Origin: DYQY01 sp964643725
Lineage (GTDB): Bacteria; Margulisbacteria; Riflemargulisbacteria; GWF2-35-9; DYQY01
Length of the DNA stretch: 64,000 nucleotides
Reading direction: 5' to 3'
NCBI GenBank assembly: GCA_964643725.1
Contig: CAZXTL010000001.1
Coordinates: forward strand, 1-64,000
Shown piece by piece: positions 34,787-42,918 of this stretch. Position 1 is the first letter of the stretch. Every line of letters starts with the position of its first letter. The position numbers were made by a program, and so were the translations under genes. The notes beneath the pieces were generated by a model. It had not been told where the DNA came from, did not search any database, and worked only from the letters and a program-made list of their open reading frames with translations.

Positions 34787-34792
34787 TATAAT
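34787..34792 (+). promoter_or_regulatory. -10 box of the GGQ-domain gene (leaderless)
   Basis: TATAAT, 7 nt, ATG 34800. Confidence 0.55.
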
Positions 34793-34799
34793 TGTTAAT

Positions 34800-35216
34800 A
34801 TGCCAGAACAATCAAGTGTAACAATAAATAAACTTAATAAATTAAAATTGAGAATGGAAGCTTTAGGTATTAAGGAAGAAGATCTTGTTGAGAAATTCGT
34901 ATTAGGCTCAGGAAGTGGAGGGCAGAAAGTCAACAAAACGTCCTCTACAGTCTATCTTAAGCATCTTCCGACTGGCGAAGAGGTTAAATGTGGGGAAGAA
35001 AGAGCTAGAGCTCTCAATCGATTTTTAGCGCGCAGGATATTATGTGATGTCATAGAAGAAAAAATATTAGGTAAAGAATCTAAAATTCAACAAGACATAG
35101 AAAAAATAAGACGACAAAAAAACCGTAGAACCAAAAAAGCTAAAGAAAAGATTCTACTCAATAAACTTAAAACATCTGAAAAGAAACAAAACAGAAAATT
35201 AGCGAAGGATGATTAA
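34800..35216 (+). CDS. Release-factor-like GGQ-domain protein (ribosome rescue type)
   Basis: 138 residues. It holds only the peptidyl-tRNA hydrolysis domain of class I release factors: VLGSGSGGQKVNKTSSTVYLKH with GGQ at ~40-42, then a long Lys/Arg-rich C-terminal tail (KIRRQKNRRTKKAKEK). There is no codon-recognition domain, so it resembles the ArfB/C12orf65 class that frees stalled ribosomes, with the basic tail entering the empty mRNA channel. Its 3' end overlaps the convergent esterase by 18 nt. Confidence 0.88.
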   Translation: MPEQSSVTINKLNKLKLRMEALGIKEEDLVEKFVLGSGSGGQKVNKTSSTVYLKHLPTGEEVKCGEERARALNRFLARRILCDVIEEKILGKESKIQQDIEKIRRQKNRRTKKAKEKILLNKLKTSEKKQNRKLAKDD

Positions 35217-35894
35217 GTTAGAGTTTTTAATTTTTTCTTCAAACCAATCAAGGATTAAGCCACAATCCTTAGTATAAAACTCATGTCCCATATTAGGTTC
35301 TTCCTTAAAGGTTACAGGATATTTTTTGTTAAGAAGGAACTGATAATTTTCTTTTCCTAGTTTTATTGGTATTTTGTCGTCTTTCTTGCCATGAATCAGT
35401 AGAATCGGTCGCTTATTTTCAGCTGTAGTCTGATATTGGATATATGATCCTAGTGAGTTAAGAACCATACCCATGAAGGTAGCTATCCCATCAAAATATT
35501 GATAATAAGTGATGCCTAGAAACAAGGCAAAATGTCCTCCTGATGAGGCGCCATTAAGTAGTGTGTGTTTTATGTTGAATTGTTTTTGGGCACCATCAAC
35601 TAATGTCATGATACGTTGGATATCCTGTCCGCTCCAACCCATAGAGTCAGAAGAGTTTGGAGCAAGGATGTAATATCCGCGTTTTTCAGCTTGTGGTTGC
35701 CAGCCACTTGTATAAGTTCCACCACGTTCTCCTGAGCCATGTAACACTACAATCATTTTGGATGAAGGTGTTGTTGGTACATAGATACTATAGTTGCCAC
35801 TTGTTGGTCCAAAATTATAGATGTCGCCAGCTAAAGTTAGCGTATTAAGGATAATTATAAAAAATATAGTTAGAAATATTTTGTAATGACTCAT
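35199..35894 (-). CDS. Exported alpha/beta-hydrolase (esterase/PHB-depolymerase-like)
   Basis: 231 residues with a signal peptide (~1-22, cleavage near LTLAG). Catalytic features: HGSGERGG oxyanion region (~52-59), NGASSGG nucleophile elbow (S118), a likely Asp in GKKDDKIP (~172) and His in NMGHEFY (H204). It resembles short feruloyl-esterase/PHB-depolymerase-type carboxylesterases. The substrate is unknown. No ribosome site; TG-A-TAAAAT ends 7 nt before the ATG. Confidence 0.85.
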   Translation of the reverse strand: MSHYKIFLTIFFIIILNTLTLAGDIYNFGPTSGNYSIYVPTTPSSKMIVVLHGSGERGGTYTSGWQPQAEKRGYYILAPNSSDSMGWSGQDIQRIMTLVDGAQKQFNIKHTLLNGASSGGHFALFLGITYYQYFDGIATFMGMVLNSLGSYIQYQTTAENKRPILLIHGKKDDKIPIKLGKENYQFLLNKKYPVTFKEEPNMGHEFYTKDCGLILDWFEEKIKNSNLIILR

Positions 35895-35901
35895 TATGTA
35901 G

Positions 35902-35910
35902 ATTTTATCA
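35902..35910 (-). promoter_or_regulatory. Extended -10 promoter of the esterase gene (leaderless)
   Basis: Minus strand TG-A-TAAAAT, 7 nt, ATG 35894. Confidence 0.5.
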
Positions 35911-35950
35911 GAAATAGTAATAGCTTGTATAATTTTTTGGAGGAAGTGGT

Positions 35951-35969
35951 ATTGGCTCCCGGTGCGAAT
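35951..35969. repeat. tRNA-Asn 3'-end-like direct repeat (left copy)
   Basis: ATTGGCTCCC-GGTGCG matches the tRNA-Asn 3' end at 37196-37212 with one base missing. It lies just before the ATPase gene. Confidence 0.4.
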
Positions 35970-36011
35970 ACTCTTGCCCTTTGGGCTACGAGGATTGTGT
36001 TTTTGAAAGGC

Positions 36012-36040
36012 TTGACACGTTGACCATATTGTAGTATATT
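36012..36040 (+). promoter_or_regulatory. Promoter of the DUF4143 ATPase gene
   Basis: TTGACA (36012-36017), 17 bp, TATATT (36035-36040). Transcription would start near 36047, so ATG 36041 cannot be the start codon. Confidence 0.7.
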
Positions 36041-36052
36041 ATGGTCAACGTG
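36016..36052. promoter_or_regulatory. 13-bp perfect inverted repeat covering the ATPase promoter
   Basis: CACGTTGACCATA (36016-36028) and TATGGTCAACGTG (36040-36052) around an 11-nt spacer. It spans from inside the -35 box to the transcript start, as an autorepressor operator would. Confidence 0.7.
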
Positions 36053-37195
36053 ATGACTAAATTACAATATATTAACCAAATACAATTAGAGAACCTTAGA
36101 GAGTTGGTTCAACCACAAAAAGCAGTTATTATTTATGGGGCAAGAAGATGTGGCAAAACAACTCTTATAACACATTATCAGCAGGAGTATACTTCTACAT
36201 CATTAATGGTAAATGGGGAAGATATTGAGGTTCAGCATTATCTTGGTAGTCAATCAATAGAAAAATTAAAAAGTTTTGTGGGAAACGTGAGTTTATTAAT
36301 AATAGATGAGGCACAAAAGGTACCAAATATTGGGCTGAACCTTAAGTTGATTATTGATAATATTCCAAATATTAAAATTATTGCTACAGGTTCATCGTCT
36401 TTTGATTTAGCAGGGTCAATTAATGAACCACTCACGGGAAGGAAATATTCTTTAAGGCTTTATCCATTAGCTCAAAGTGAGATAGCTATCACAGAAAATA
36501 TAGCTCAAACAAAAGCAAACTTGGAAAGCAGATTGATTTTTGGTTCTTATCCGGAAGTAATTCTAATAAAGGATAATAAGGCAAGAGTCGAATATTTGAA
36601 AGAAATAGTTAGTTCTTATTTGTATAAAGATATCCTTGAGTTTGATGGCATTAAACATGCAAATAAGATATCAAGATTGTTGCAATTAATAGCTTTTCAA
36701 ATAGGTAAAGAGGTTTCTTGTAATGAATTAGCTACTCAACTTGAAATGAGCAAAAATACAGTTGATAAGTATTTAGAATTGTTAGAAAAATGTTTTGTCA
36801 TTATTAAACTTAATGGGTTTAGTAGAAATTTAAGAAAAGAGATTAGCAAAACATCTCGATATTATTTTGTTGATATTGGGATTAGGAATGCTTTGATAAA
36901 TAATTTTAATCCATTAATGTTGCGAGATGATGTTGGGATGCTTTGGGAAAATTATGTGTTTATAGAAAGACTTAAGAAACAAGAGTATCAGCGATTACAT
37001 TCTAATAATTATTTTTGGAGAACTTATAGTCAAAAAGAGATAGATCTTATAGAAGAGAGAGATGGTAAGTTATATGGGTATGAGTTTAAATGGGGAGATA
37101 AGAAAATTAAAGCTCCCAAAGAATGGATAACTGCTTATCCGAATGGTTCCTTTGAAGTAATAAATCCAAGTAATTATTTATCATTTATTAATTAG
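36053..37195 (+). CDS. AAA-type ATPase with DUF4143 domain
   Basis: About 380 residues from ATG 36053 (GTG 36050 possible). Walker A GARRCGKT (~29-36) and Walker B LLIIDEAQK (~83-91) are intact, with a sensor-like TGSSSFDL after them. The middle has a winged-helix-like segment (CNELATQLEMSKNTVDKYLELLEK). The C-terminal half (SRYYFVDIGIRNAL, then WENYVFIERLK, then FWRTYSQKEIDLI, then FKW) is DUF4143, related to PD-(D/E)XK nuclease folds. These are common orphan or mobile-type ATPases of unknown role. It is flanked by tRNA-3'-end-like repeats. Confidence 0.88.
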   Translation: MTKLQYINQIQLENLRELVQPQKAVIIYGARRCGKTTLITHYQQEYTSTSLMVNGEDIEVQHYLGSQSIEKLKSFVGNVSLLIIDEAQKVPNIGLNLKLIIDNIPNIKIIATGSSSFDLAGSINEPLTGRKYSLRLYPLAQSEIAITENIAQTKANLESRLIFGSYPEVILIKDNKARVEYLKEIVSSYLYKDILEFDGIKHANKISRLLQLIAFQIGKEVSCNELATQLEMSKNTVDKYLELLEKCFVIIKLNGFSRNLRKEISKTSRYYFVDIGIRNALINNFNPLMLRDDVGMLWENYVFIERLKKQEYQRLHSNNYFWRTYSQKEIDLIEERDGKLYGYEFKWGDKKIKAPKEWITAYPNGSFEVINPSNYLSFIN

Positions 37196-37197
37196 AT

Positions 37198-37273
37198 TGG
37201 CTCCCCGGTGCGGATTCGAACCACAGACCCATTGGTTAACAGCCAATTGCTCTACCAACTGAGCTACCAGGGA
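37198..37273 (-). tRNA. tRNA-Asn (anticodon GTT), CCA encoded
   Basis: A complete 76-nt cloverleaf: acceptor TCCCTGG/CCGGGGA, D-arm GCTC/GAGC, anticodon stem ATTGG/CCAAT with loop CTGTTAA, T-arm with TTCGAAT, discriminator G and encoded CCA. Confidence 0.96.
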
Positions 37274-37285
37274 ACACTGAGCAAT

Positions 37286-37314
37286 ATTTAACTATATAAA
37301 ATTAATATCGTCAA
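37286..37314 (-). promoter_or_regulatory. Promoter of tRNA-Asn
   Basis: Minus strand TTGACG (37309-37314), 17 bp, TTAAAT (37286-37291), about 12 nt upstream of the mature tRNA. Confidence 0.5.
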
Positions 37315-37431
37315 TAAGTTGAAATCTAGAATAAGGGTCTGGAGCATTCTGTAAAATAAATACTTCATTCTATGTCGCTATGTGGAGGTATGTTGTAAAA
37401 TTGAGACAGTGACCTTTTGGAAGAGGGAATT

Positions 37432-39447
37432 ATGAAGCTAAGTATTAAATATAAAGTACCTTTATTTTTTTCGGCAACGATACTGACTACTGCTATGATG
37501 TCTGTGTTTATCGTTGCGGTTATTAGTGATTATAAAATGTCAGGAATTCATAAGGATTTGGTAAGGAAATTCGCTTATGAGAATTCAAATGAAGTGCTTT
37601 CTAGGAACAAAAAGACATTAGATTACAAAATGATGCTACTCGGCAAAGAAAATATTCATCTTAAAGCATTTTTTTTAATAGATAACAAAGCAAAATTAGT
37701 ATCTAAGTATGATCCTGATAACATTGTTGATTCAAATAAATATTCTATTATCAGTGATAAAGATTTTGGTGAAGAAGATGGGTTCATAAATGATAAGGGG
37801 AAATATCTTTCAATAATGAGGCTTGAGACAAACGGGATGCTTATCGGAATACTTGGTGGAGTGTTCGATAAACCTGGTGTTTTGGCGTTAATTTTTGAGA
37901 TAGATGAAAACGTTAAGCATTTTTTAATAATTTTTCTCATTGTTGGTTTGGCGTTAGTTTTTTTTATATCGGTATTATTGAGTCGACAAATAGTAACACC
38001 AATCCTTGAGCTCTCACGATTTATTAACGAGAACAATACCCTTAGTCCTGAATTTATGAAAAACATTAAAATTAAGAAGAAAAAATGTTGGCTTTATAAG
38101 AAATGTAATGACAAAGAATGTAAATGTTATAAGGATAATTCTATTAATTGTTGGGATAACTATTTAGAAAACAAAAAAAGTGATGACTCTAATCCTATGC
38201 TTGCCCCATGTTTTGATTGCAAGGTTTTTTTAAGTAGAGAAGATGATGAAATAGATAGGCTTAAAATATTTTTAAATCATCTTATATCTAAGATGAGATA
38301 TCACTATAAACAAAGTAAGCAGTATAGTTTATCGTTGGAAGATAAAGTTAATAGAAGAACGGCTGAACTAAGAGAGATAACCGATGATTTGATTGCAGCT
38401 AATTTGAAAACACAAATGATTATTGAGAATGTCGCTGAAGGTATTGTTGTGTTAGATAAAAATAATATTATTATTCAATTCAATCAAGAAGCTAAAGAAG
38501 AACTTTTTATTAAGGCAGACAAAAACATTTTCGGAAGCAAGCTGGAAGATGTTTGTCGCGATATAGAAGCAGCTAAGGAAATAAATAAATTAGCAATTAA
38601 AACTATTTCTTTGCAAAAAGGGATAGAAGCAGAACTGCTATATAAAATTGAGGAGAAACAAAGTCACCTTTTTGTTAGAACAACAATAGTAATTAACCAT
38701 CATTTAGGAGAAACATTTGTTATTTTATTAATCAGAGATAATACCAATGCCAAGATAGTTGAGAATTTTAAGAATGATTTTTTCCATATGATTTCACATG
38801 ACTTAAGGAACCCTTTGACCAGTGTCATCGGATTTATAGACCTTTTACTTAATGGATCAATTAATGATAAGTTGCATGTCAAACAGAGAAAGTATTTAGA
38901 GTTTGCCAGTAAGAGTGCAGCTGATTTAAAAAAGATGTTAGACGATCTTAGTATAATAATTAAAATGCAACAAAGAAAGATAGATTTAAATATAGAGACT
39001 TTTTATTTGAATGATTTATTTATTGAAGTTCAACAAGCGTTCTATCCCTTATTTGTTCAAAATTCAACAGATTTTAAATTTAAAGTAACACCTAATGATC
39101 TAACAATTCATGCTGATTATCAAAGGATAAAACAAGTTTTTTCGAATTTGATTGCAAACTCAATTAAGTCAGGGGAAAGGATTACTATTAAATTAGAAGC
39201 GGTAAAACTTTCTTCTAATATAATTATTGTAATTGAGGATAACGGTGTCGGCATTCCTCCTGAAAAGTTGCCGTTATTGTTTGAAAGATTCACGCAACTT
39301 TATACGTATCAGCAGTCAGATGCAGGTATGGGGCTAGGCCTCTCTATTGTAAAAAATATCATAAATCTGCATAATGGACATATAAGTGTTGATAGTCAAT
39401 TAAACAAAGGAACCAAATTTACAATAACGTTGACAGACAATGATTAA
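37432..39447 (+). CDS. Sensor histidine kinase with Cys-rich CW insertion
   Basis: About 671 residues from ATG 37432; GAGGGA just upstream favours this over 37417. Order: membrane helix (~8-28), extracytoplasmic sensor (~30-155), membrane helix (~160-182), a HAMP-like start, then a Cys-rich insert (~219-263) with CW-x4-C, C-x-C, CW and CFDC. A coiled coil, a PAS domain (~320-430), HisKA with H in MISHDLRNP (~455) and HATPase with DNGVGIP and GMGLGLSI follow. The insert probably binds metal. No response regulator is adjacent. The next kinase overlaps by 8 nt. Confidence 0.9.
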   Translation: MKLSIKYKVPLFFSATILTTAMMSVFIVAVISDYKMSGIHKDLVRKFAYENSNEVLSRNKKTLDYKMMLLGKENIHLKAFFLIDNKAKLVSKYDPDNIVDSNKYSIISDKDFGEEDGFINDKGKYLSIMRLETNGMLIGILGGVFDKPGVLALIFEIDENVKHFLIIFLIVGLALVFFISVLLSRQIVTPILELSRFINENNTLSPEFMKNIKIKKKKCWLYKKCNDKECKCYKDNSINCWDNYLENKKSDDSNPMLAPCFDCKVFLSREDDEIDRLKIFLNHLISKMRYHYKQSKQYSLSLEDKVNRRTAELREITDDLIAANLKTQMIIENVAEGIVVLDKNNIIIQFNQEAKEELFIKADKNIFGSKLEDVCRDIEAAKEINKLAIKTISLQKGIEAELLYKIEEKQSHLFVRTTIVINHHLGETFVILLIRDNTNAKIVENFKNDFFHMISHDLRNPLTSVIGFIDLLLNGSINDKLHVKQRKYLEFASKSAADLKKMLDDLSIIIKMQQRKIDLNIETFYLNDLFIEVQQAFYPLFVQNSTDFKFKVTPNDLTIHADYQRIKQVFSNLIANSIKSGERITIKLEAVKLSSNIIIVIEDNGVGIPPEKLPLLFERFTQLYTYQQSDAGMGLGLSIVKNIINLHNGHISVDSQLNKGTKFTITLTDND

Positions 39448-41323
39448 TTTATTTACATATTTATCTTTAGAAAGTATTTCTCTCGGGCAGCTGTATCAAC
39501 AGTTCGTTATAATACTTTTTTCAATTATTATTTTATTTTCTGCTTATATAAGCATTATTAAACTTCCAGCAAGTCATAATATGAAATTGCGTTTTAAAGT
39601 GGTTTTAATTAGTTACTCAATAGTTTTATTAAATTCTAGTCTTTTTTTTGTTTTTCTTAGCTTAGCAAAATATAGCTATAATACGCCAGCATTCTTGCTT
39701 CCAATATTCAGTATTATTATTCAGCTTGGTTATTTGTTTGCACATATTTTATTGCCATTAGCTCTTATTGTTCCAGAGTATGTTCATAATGGTAGGTTCA
39801 AGAGGGTAATGATCTTCTTTTTCAGCGTTTTCGCTTGTTTTATAGTCGTTTTATTTGCAATTGCTCTAAATCCTGATTGGACAGATGCATACGTTCTTCT
39901 TATAAATAAAGGTTGGATTCTGATTATTGCTGAATTGTTCTTTGTGATAAGTGTGGGAACGATGATTATTTTAAGTAAACTAAAATCTAATTTGTTTTTA
40001 GGTGTTGCATGTTTGAATTTGTTTTTAGCTAATGGAATGTATTTTGTTACGTTAATACAGCCTAAGTACATTAAATATCTTGTCGTGTATAGTTTGCTTA
40101 TTATTTTGGCAAATATTTTGGTAGAGATTTATATTTTTTATGAGATTATTAGGGCACTTAGACTTAGCAATAGTGAGGTTCAAAAATTAAATGAAGAACT
40201 TGAAAATAAGATTCAAGAACGTACTCAAGATTTATTTAATAGTAATAAAGAATTATTTCAGGCTAATTATATGCTCCATCAAGAGAAAGAGAAATTAAAT
40301 GCAATTATCAGAAATATTGACGAAGGCATAATTGTAAGTAATATTTCTGGATATATTCTTTTGATAAATGATAGTGCTTATAGGATATTAGGGATTAGTG
40401 ATAAGCATATTGGGGCGATGGTTAAGGAAGTTATCCAAGATAATGATTATATTAAGGACATGAATGGTTTGGTGTTAAAGAAAGTCAGAAAGATTAGTAA
40501 GGATATTATTGTTGAATTAGAGGGAGAGGAACGTCATATCCAGTTCATTTCTACTCTTTCCATTGACTCTAAGGATAATATAATCGGCATAATAACTTTA
40601 TTAAGAGACGTATCTAAGGAAATAGAGATAGAGAGACTCAAAACAGGGTTTCTTAGGACTATTTCTCATGAGTTAAAGACGCCACTTACAACTATTATTG
40701 GTTTTTCGGAAACACTTGCTTCAGAAAGAAGGGGACAACTCAACAAAGAACAAAAGGAATTTATTGATATTATTGTTAGTGAAGGTGAGCATCTTCATAG
40801 GTTGATATCTAATCTTTTGGAGTTCACCAAAATAAGTTCAAGTAAAGGAAGCTTGATGTATGAAGAATTCAATCTCAGAACGTTAGTTATAGATATAATG
40901 GAAAGCTTTCTGCCAATCGCAGAATCTAAAGGAATTAAGTTGAGTATAGATGAAGGAGGAGCTAATCTGCCAAGTATTCAGGCGGATAAAGCAAAGTTAC
41001 AACGTGCGTTTTTAAATGTAATTAAGAATGCTATAGACTATACTAATGAGGGAGAAGTAACAGTTTCTTTCCATGTTGCTAAGAAAAAGATTGTTACTAT
41101 GATAAAGGATACCGGGGTTGGGATACCAGAGAATGAAAAAGCAAGGGTATTTGATACATTTTTTCATTTTGATCAAAAAAAAGTTACTGGCTATAAAAGT
41201 GGGTTAGGGTTAGGCCTAGCAATAGCGAAGAACTTTATTCAGATTCATGATGGTAAAGTTTGGTTAGAAAGCGAAAAGGATAAAGGTTCAACCTTTTTTA
41301 TTGAGCTTCCAATTGTTCGTTAA
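39440..41323 (+). CDS. Sensor histidine kinase with N-terminal seven-helix region
   Basis: 627 residues. About seven membrane helices fill residues ~15-235, then a coiled coil (~240-290), a PAS domain (~290-395), HisKA with H in RTISHELKTP (~410) and HATPase (DTGVGIPENE, GLGLGLAIAKN). The membrane part resembles the 7TM sensor regions of other kinases; its ligand is unknown. It is translationally coupled to the upstream kinase, so the two may heterodimerise or share a distant regulator. The 3' end overlaps convergent nadB by 26 nt. Confidence 0.9.
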   Translation: MINLFTYLSLESISLGQLYQQFVIILFSIIILFSAYISIIKLPASHNMKLRFKVVLISYSIVLLNSSLFFVFLSLAKYSYNTPAFLLPIFSIIIQLGYLFAHILLPLALIVPEYVHNGRFKRVMIFFFSVFACFIVVLFAIALNPDWTDAYVLLINKGWILIIAELFFVISVGTMIILSKLKSNLFLGVACLNLFLANGMYFVTLIQPKYIKYLVVYSLLIILANILVEIYIFYEIIRALRLSNSEVQKLNEELENKIQERTQDLFNSNKELFQANYMLHQEKEKLNAIIRNIDEGIIVSNISGYILLINDSAYRILGISDKHIGAMVKEVIQDNDYIKDMNGLVLKKVRKISKDIIVELEGEERHIQFISTLSIDSKDNIIGIITLLRDVSKEIEIERLKTGFLRTISHELKTPLTTIIGFSETLASERRGQLNKEQKEFIDIIVSEGEHLHRLISNLLEFTKISSSKGSLMYEEFNLRTLVIDIMESFLPIAESKGIKLSIDEGGANLPSIQADKAKLQRAFLNVIKNAIDYTNEGEVTVSFHVAKKKIVTMIKDTGVGIPENEKARVFDTFFHFDQKKVTGYKSGLGLGLAIAKNFIQIHDGKVWLESEKDKGSTFFIELPIVR

Positions 41324-42866
41324 AGAAATGGATATGGTCTAGCAAGGGATTAGTTGTAGGAAAGTCATCTCTATAATGTGTTCCTCTGCTTTCTTCTCTT
41401 TTTAGTGCATTGTCTGTTATGAGCTGTGCTGTTATTAGCATATTTATTATTTCACCAAGAAGCACTGAACTTTTTGATTCTGAATTGATTATTTTAAGGT
41501 ACATAGTTTGAATGAATGCTTTTAATTTCAGAAGATCTTGTTTGTTTCTTTGTATGCCGACTTTGGCATACATTTCTTTTTGGATCTCTTTTTGTATTTC
41601 AATGAGCTCTGTTTTTGTGATGTTATGTGTAGCAGGATTTTCTTTTTTGATTTTAATATAACTTTTAAAATTCACAGAATTTTTCTTTTTATTGATGTCT
41701 TCTGCTGATTTGTGACCAAAGACCATACATTCTAATAGAGAGTTGCTTGCTAGTCTGTTGGCTCCGTGAACTCCGGTTGAAGCTACTTCTCCGCAGGCAT
41801 AAAGATTTTTTATTGAGGTTCTGCCTTTGGTGTCTGTCTTTATTCCCCCTATCATATAGTGCGCGGCTGGCAGCACTTCTATTGCCTGTTTGGTAAGGTC
41901 TATGCCTGCTTCTAAACAGCTGGAATAAATAACAGGAAATTTGTCTGGGATATTAGGGATTGGTCTCATGTCTAGAAAAACTTTCTTATTTTTTTGTAAT
42001 TGTTCATAAATAGCTCTTGCAACAATATCTCTTGGCGCCAATTCGCCTCTTTTGTCGTAATCGAACAGAAAGCGGGTATTGTCTTGGTTTACAATTATGG
42101 CACCTTCTCCTCTTACTGATTCAGAAATAAGAAAGTTTTTAATCTTTCCTTTCTCTAAAAGGATAGCGGTAGGGTGGAATTGATAGAATTCCATGTCGCG
42201 TATTTCTGCACCAGCAAGATATGCTGCAACAAGTCCGTCACCTGTACTTCCTTTCCAGTTAGTTGTTTTTTCAAACACAGCACCAGCACCACCAGTGGCA
42301 ATAATCGTAAATTTAGAATAAAGGTAGAGCTCTTTGTTCGTTTTCATATTAATGAACTTTGCTCCTAAACAAGAATTATCTTGGGTTAATATATTTTTAA
42401 GAAAGAGATTCTCTATTAATGTTATGTTTGGTCTTTTTTTTGCTTCTTCAGTTAAGGTTGTTTGGATACTAAATCCAGTTTTATCTCTAACGTGCATTAT
42501 CCTTCTGCTACTGTGAGCTGCTTCCTTTAGAAATTCAAATTCGTTGTCTTGGTTTTTGTCAAAACGTACACCATGGTTTATTAGGTCCCATACTCTTGCA
42601 GGCCCTTCAGTTACCAGCATGTTAACCGCATCTTCGTCAGAAAGCTCACAGCCTGTTAGTAAAGTATCATTTTTATGAATGGGGATATCTGAAGGTTCCT
42701 GAAGGGCAACTGCAACTCCGCCTTGAGCATAAAACGAGTTGGTGTTATTCATTTTTCCTTTGGTGACTATTGTAACTTTTATGGAACTATCGAGGTCAAT
42801 GGCAGCCGTAAGACCCGCGATACCGCCTCCTATGATTAATACGTCGATTCTTTGTTCGTTCTTCAT
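41298..42866 (-). CDS. nadB: L-aspartate oxidase
   Basis: 522 residues. FAD enzyme making iminoaspartate, the first step of de novo NAD synthesis; in anaerobes fumarate is the likely acceptor. Motifs: VLIIGGGIAGLTAAIDL (FAD), SFYAQGGVAVAL, the active-site region GELAPRDIVARA, HYMIGGIKTDTKGRTS and ACGEVASTGVHGANRLASNSL. nadA and nadC are not nearby. A TATAAT lies 10 nt before the ATG, so the leader would be only a few bases. Distinguished from succinate dehydrogenase SdhA by length, by the C-terminal region and by lack of sdhB. Confidence 0.94.
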   Translation of the reverse strand: MKNEQRIDVLIIGGGIAGLTAAIDLDSSIKVTIVTKGKMNNTNSFYAQGGVAVALQEPSDIPIHKNDTLLTGCELSDEDAVNMLVTEGPARVWDLINHGVRFDKNQDNEFEFLKEAAHSSRRIMHVRDKTGFSIQTTLTEEAKKRPNITLIENLFLKNILTQDNSCLGAKFINMKTNKELYLYSKFTIIATGGAGAVFEKTTNWKGSTGDGLVAAYLAGAEIRDMEFYQFHPTAILLEKGKIKNFLISESVRGEGAIIVNQDNTRFLFDYDKRGELAPRDIVARAIYEQLQKNKKVFLDMRPIPNIPDKFPVIYSSCLEAGIDLTKQAIEVLPAAHYMIGGIKTDTKGRTSIKNLYACGEVASTGVHGANRLASNSLLECMVFGHKSAEDINKKKNSVNFKSYIKIKKENPATHNITKTELIEIQKEIQKEMYAKVGIQRNKQDLLKLKAFIQTMYLKIINSESKSSVLLGEIINMLITAQLITDNALKREESRGTHYRDDFPTTNPLLDHIHFFNEQLEAQ

Positions 42867-42918
42867 GGTAATGGGTATTATAGTCTATTTGTAAGACTAA
42901 GGCGATAAATAGCACAAG

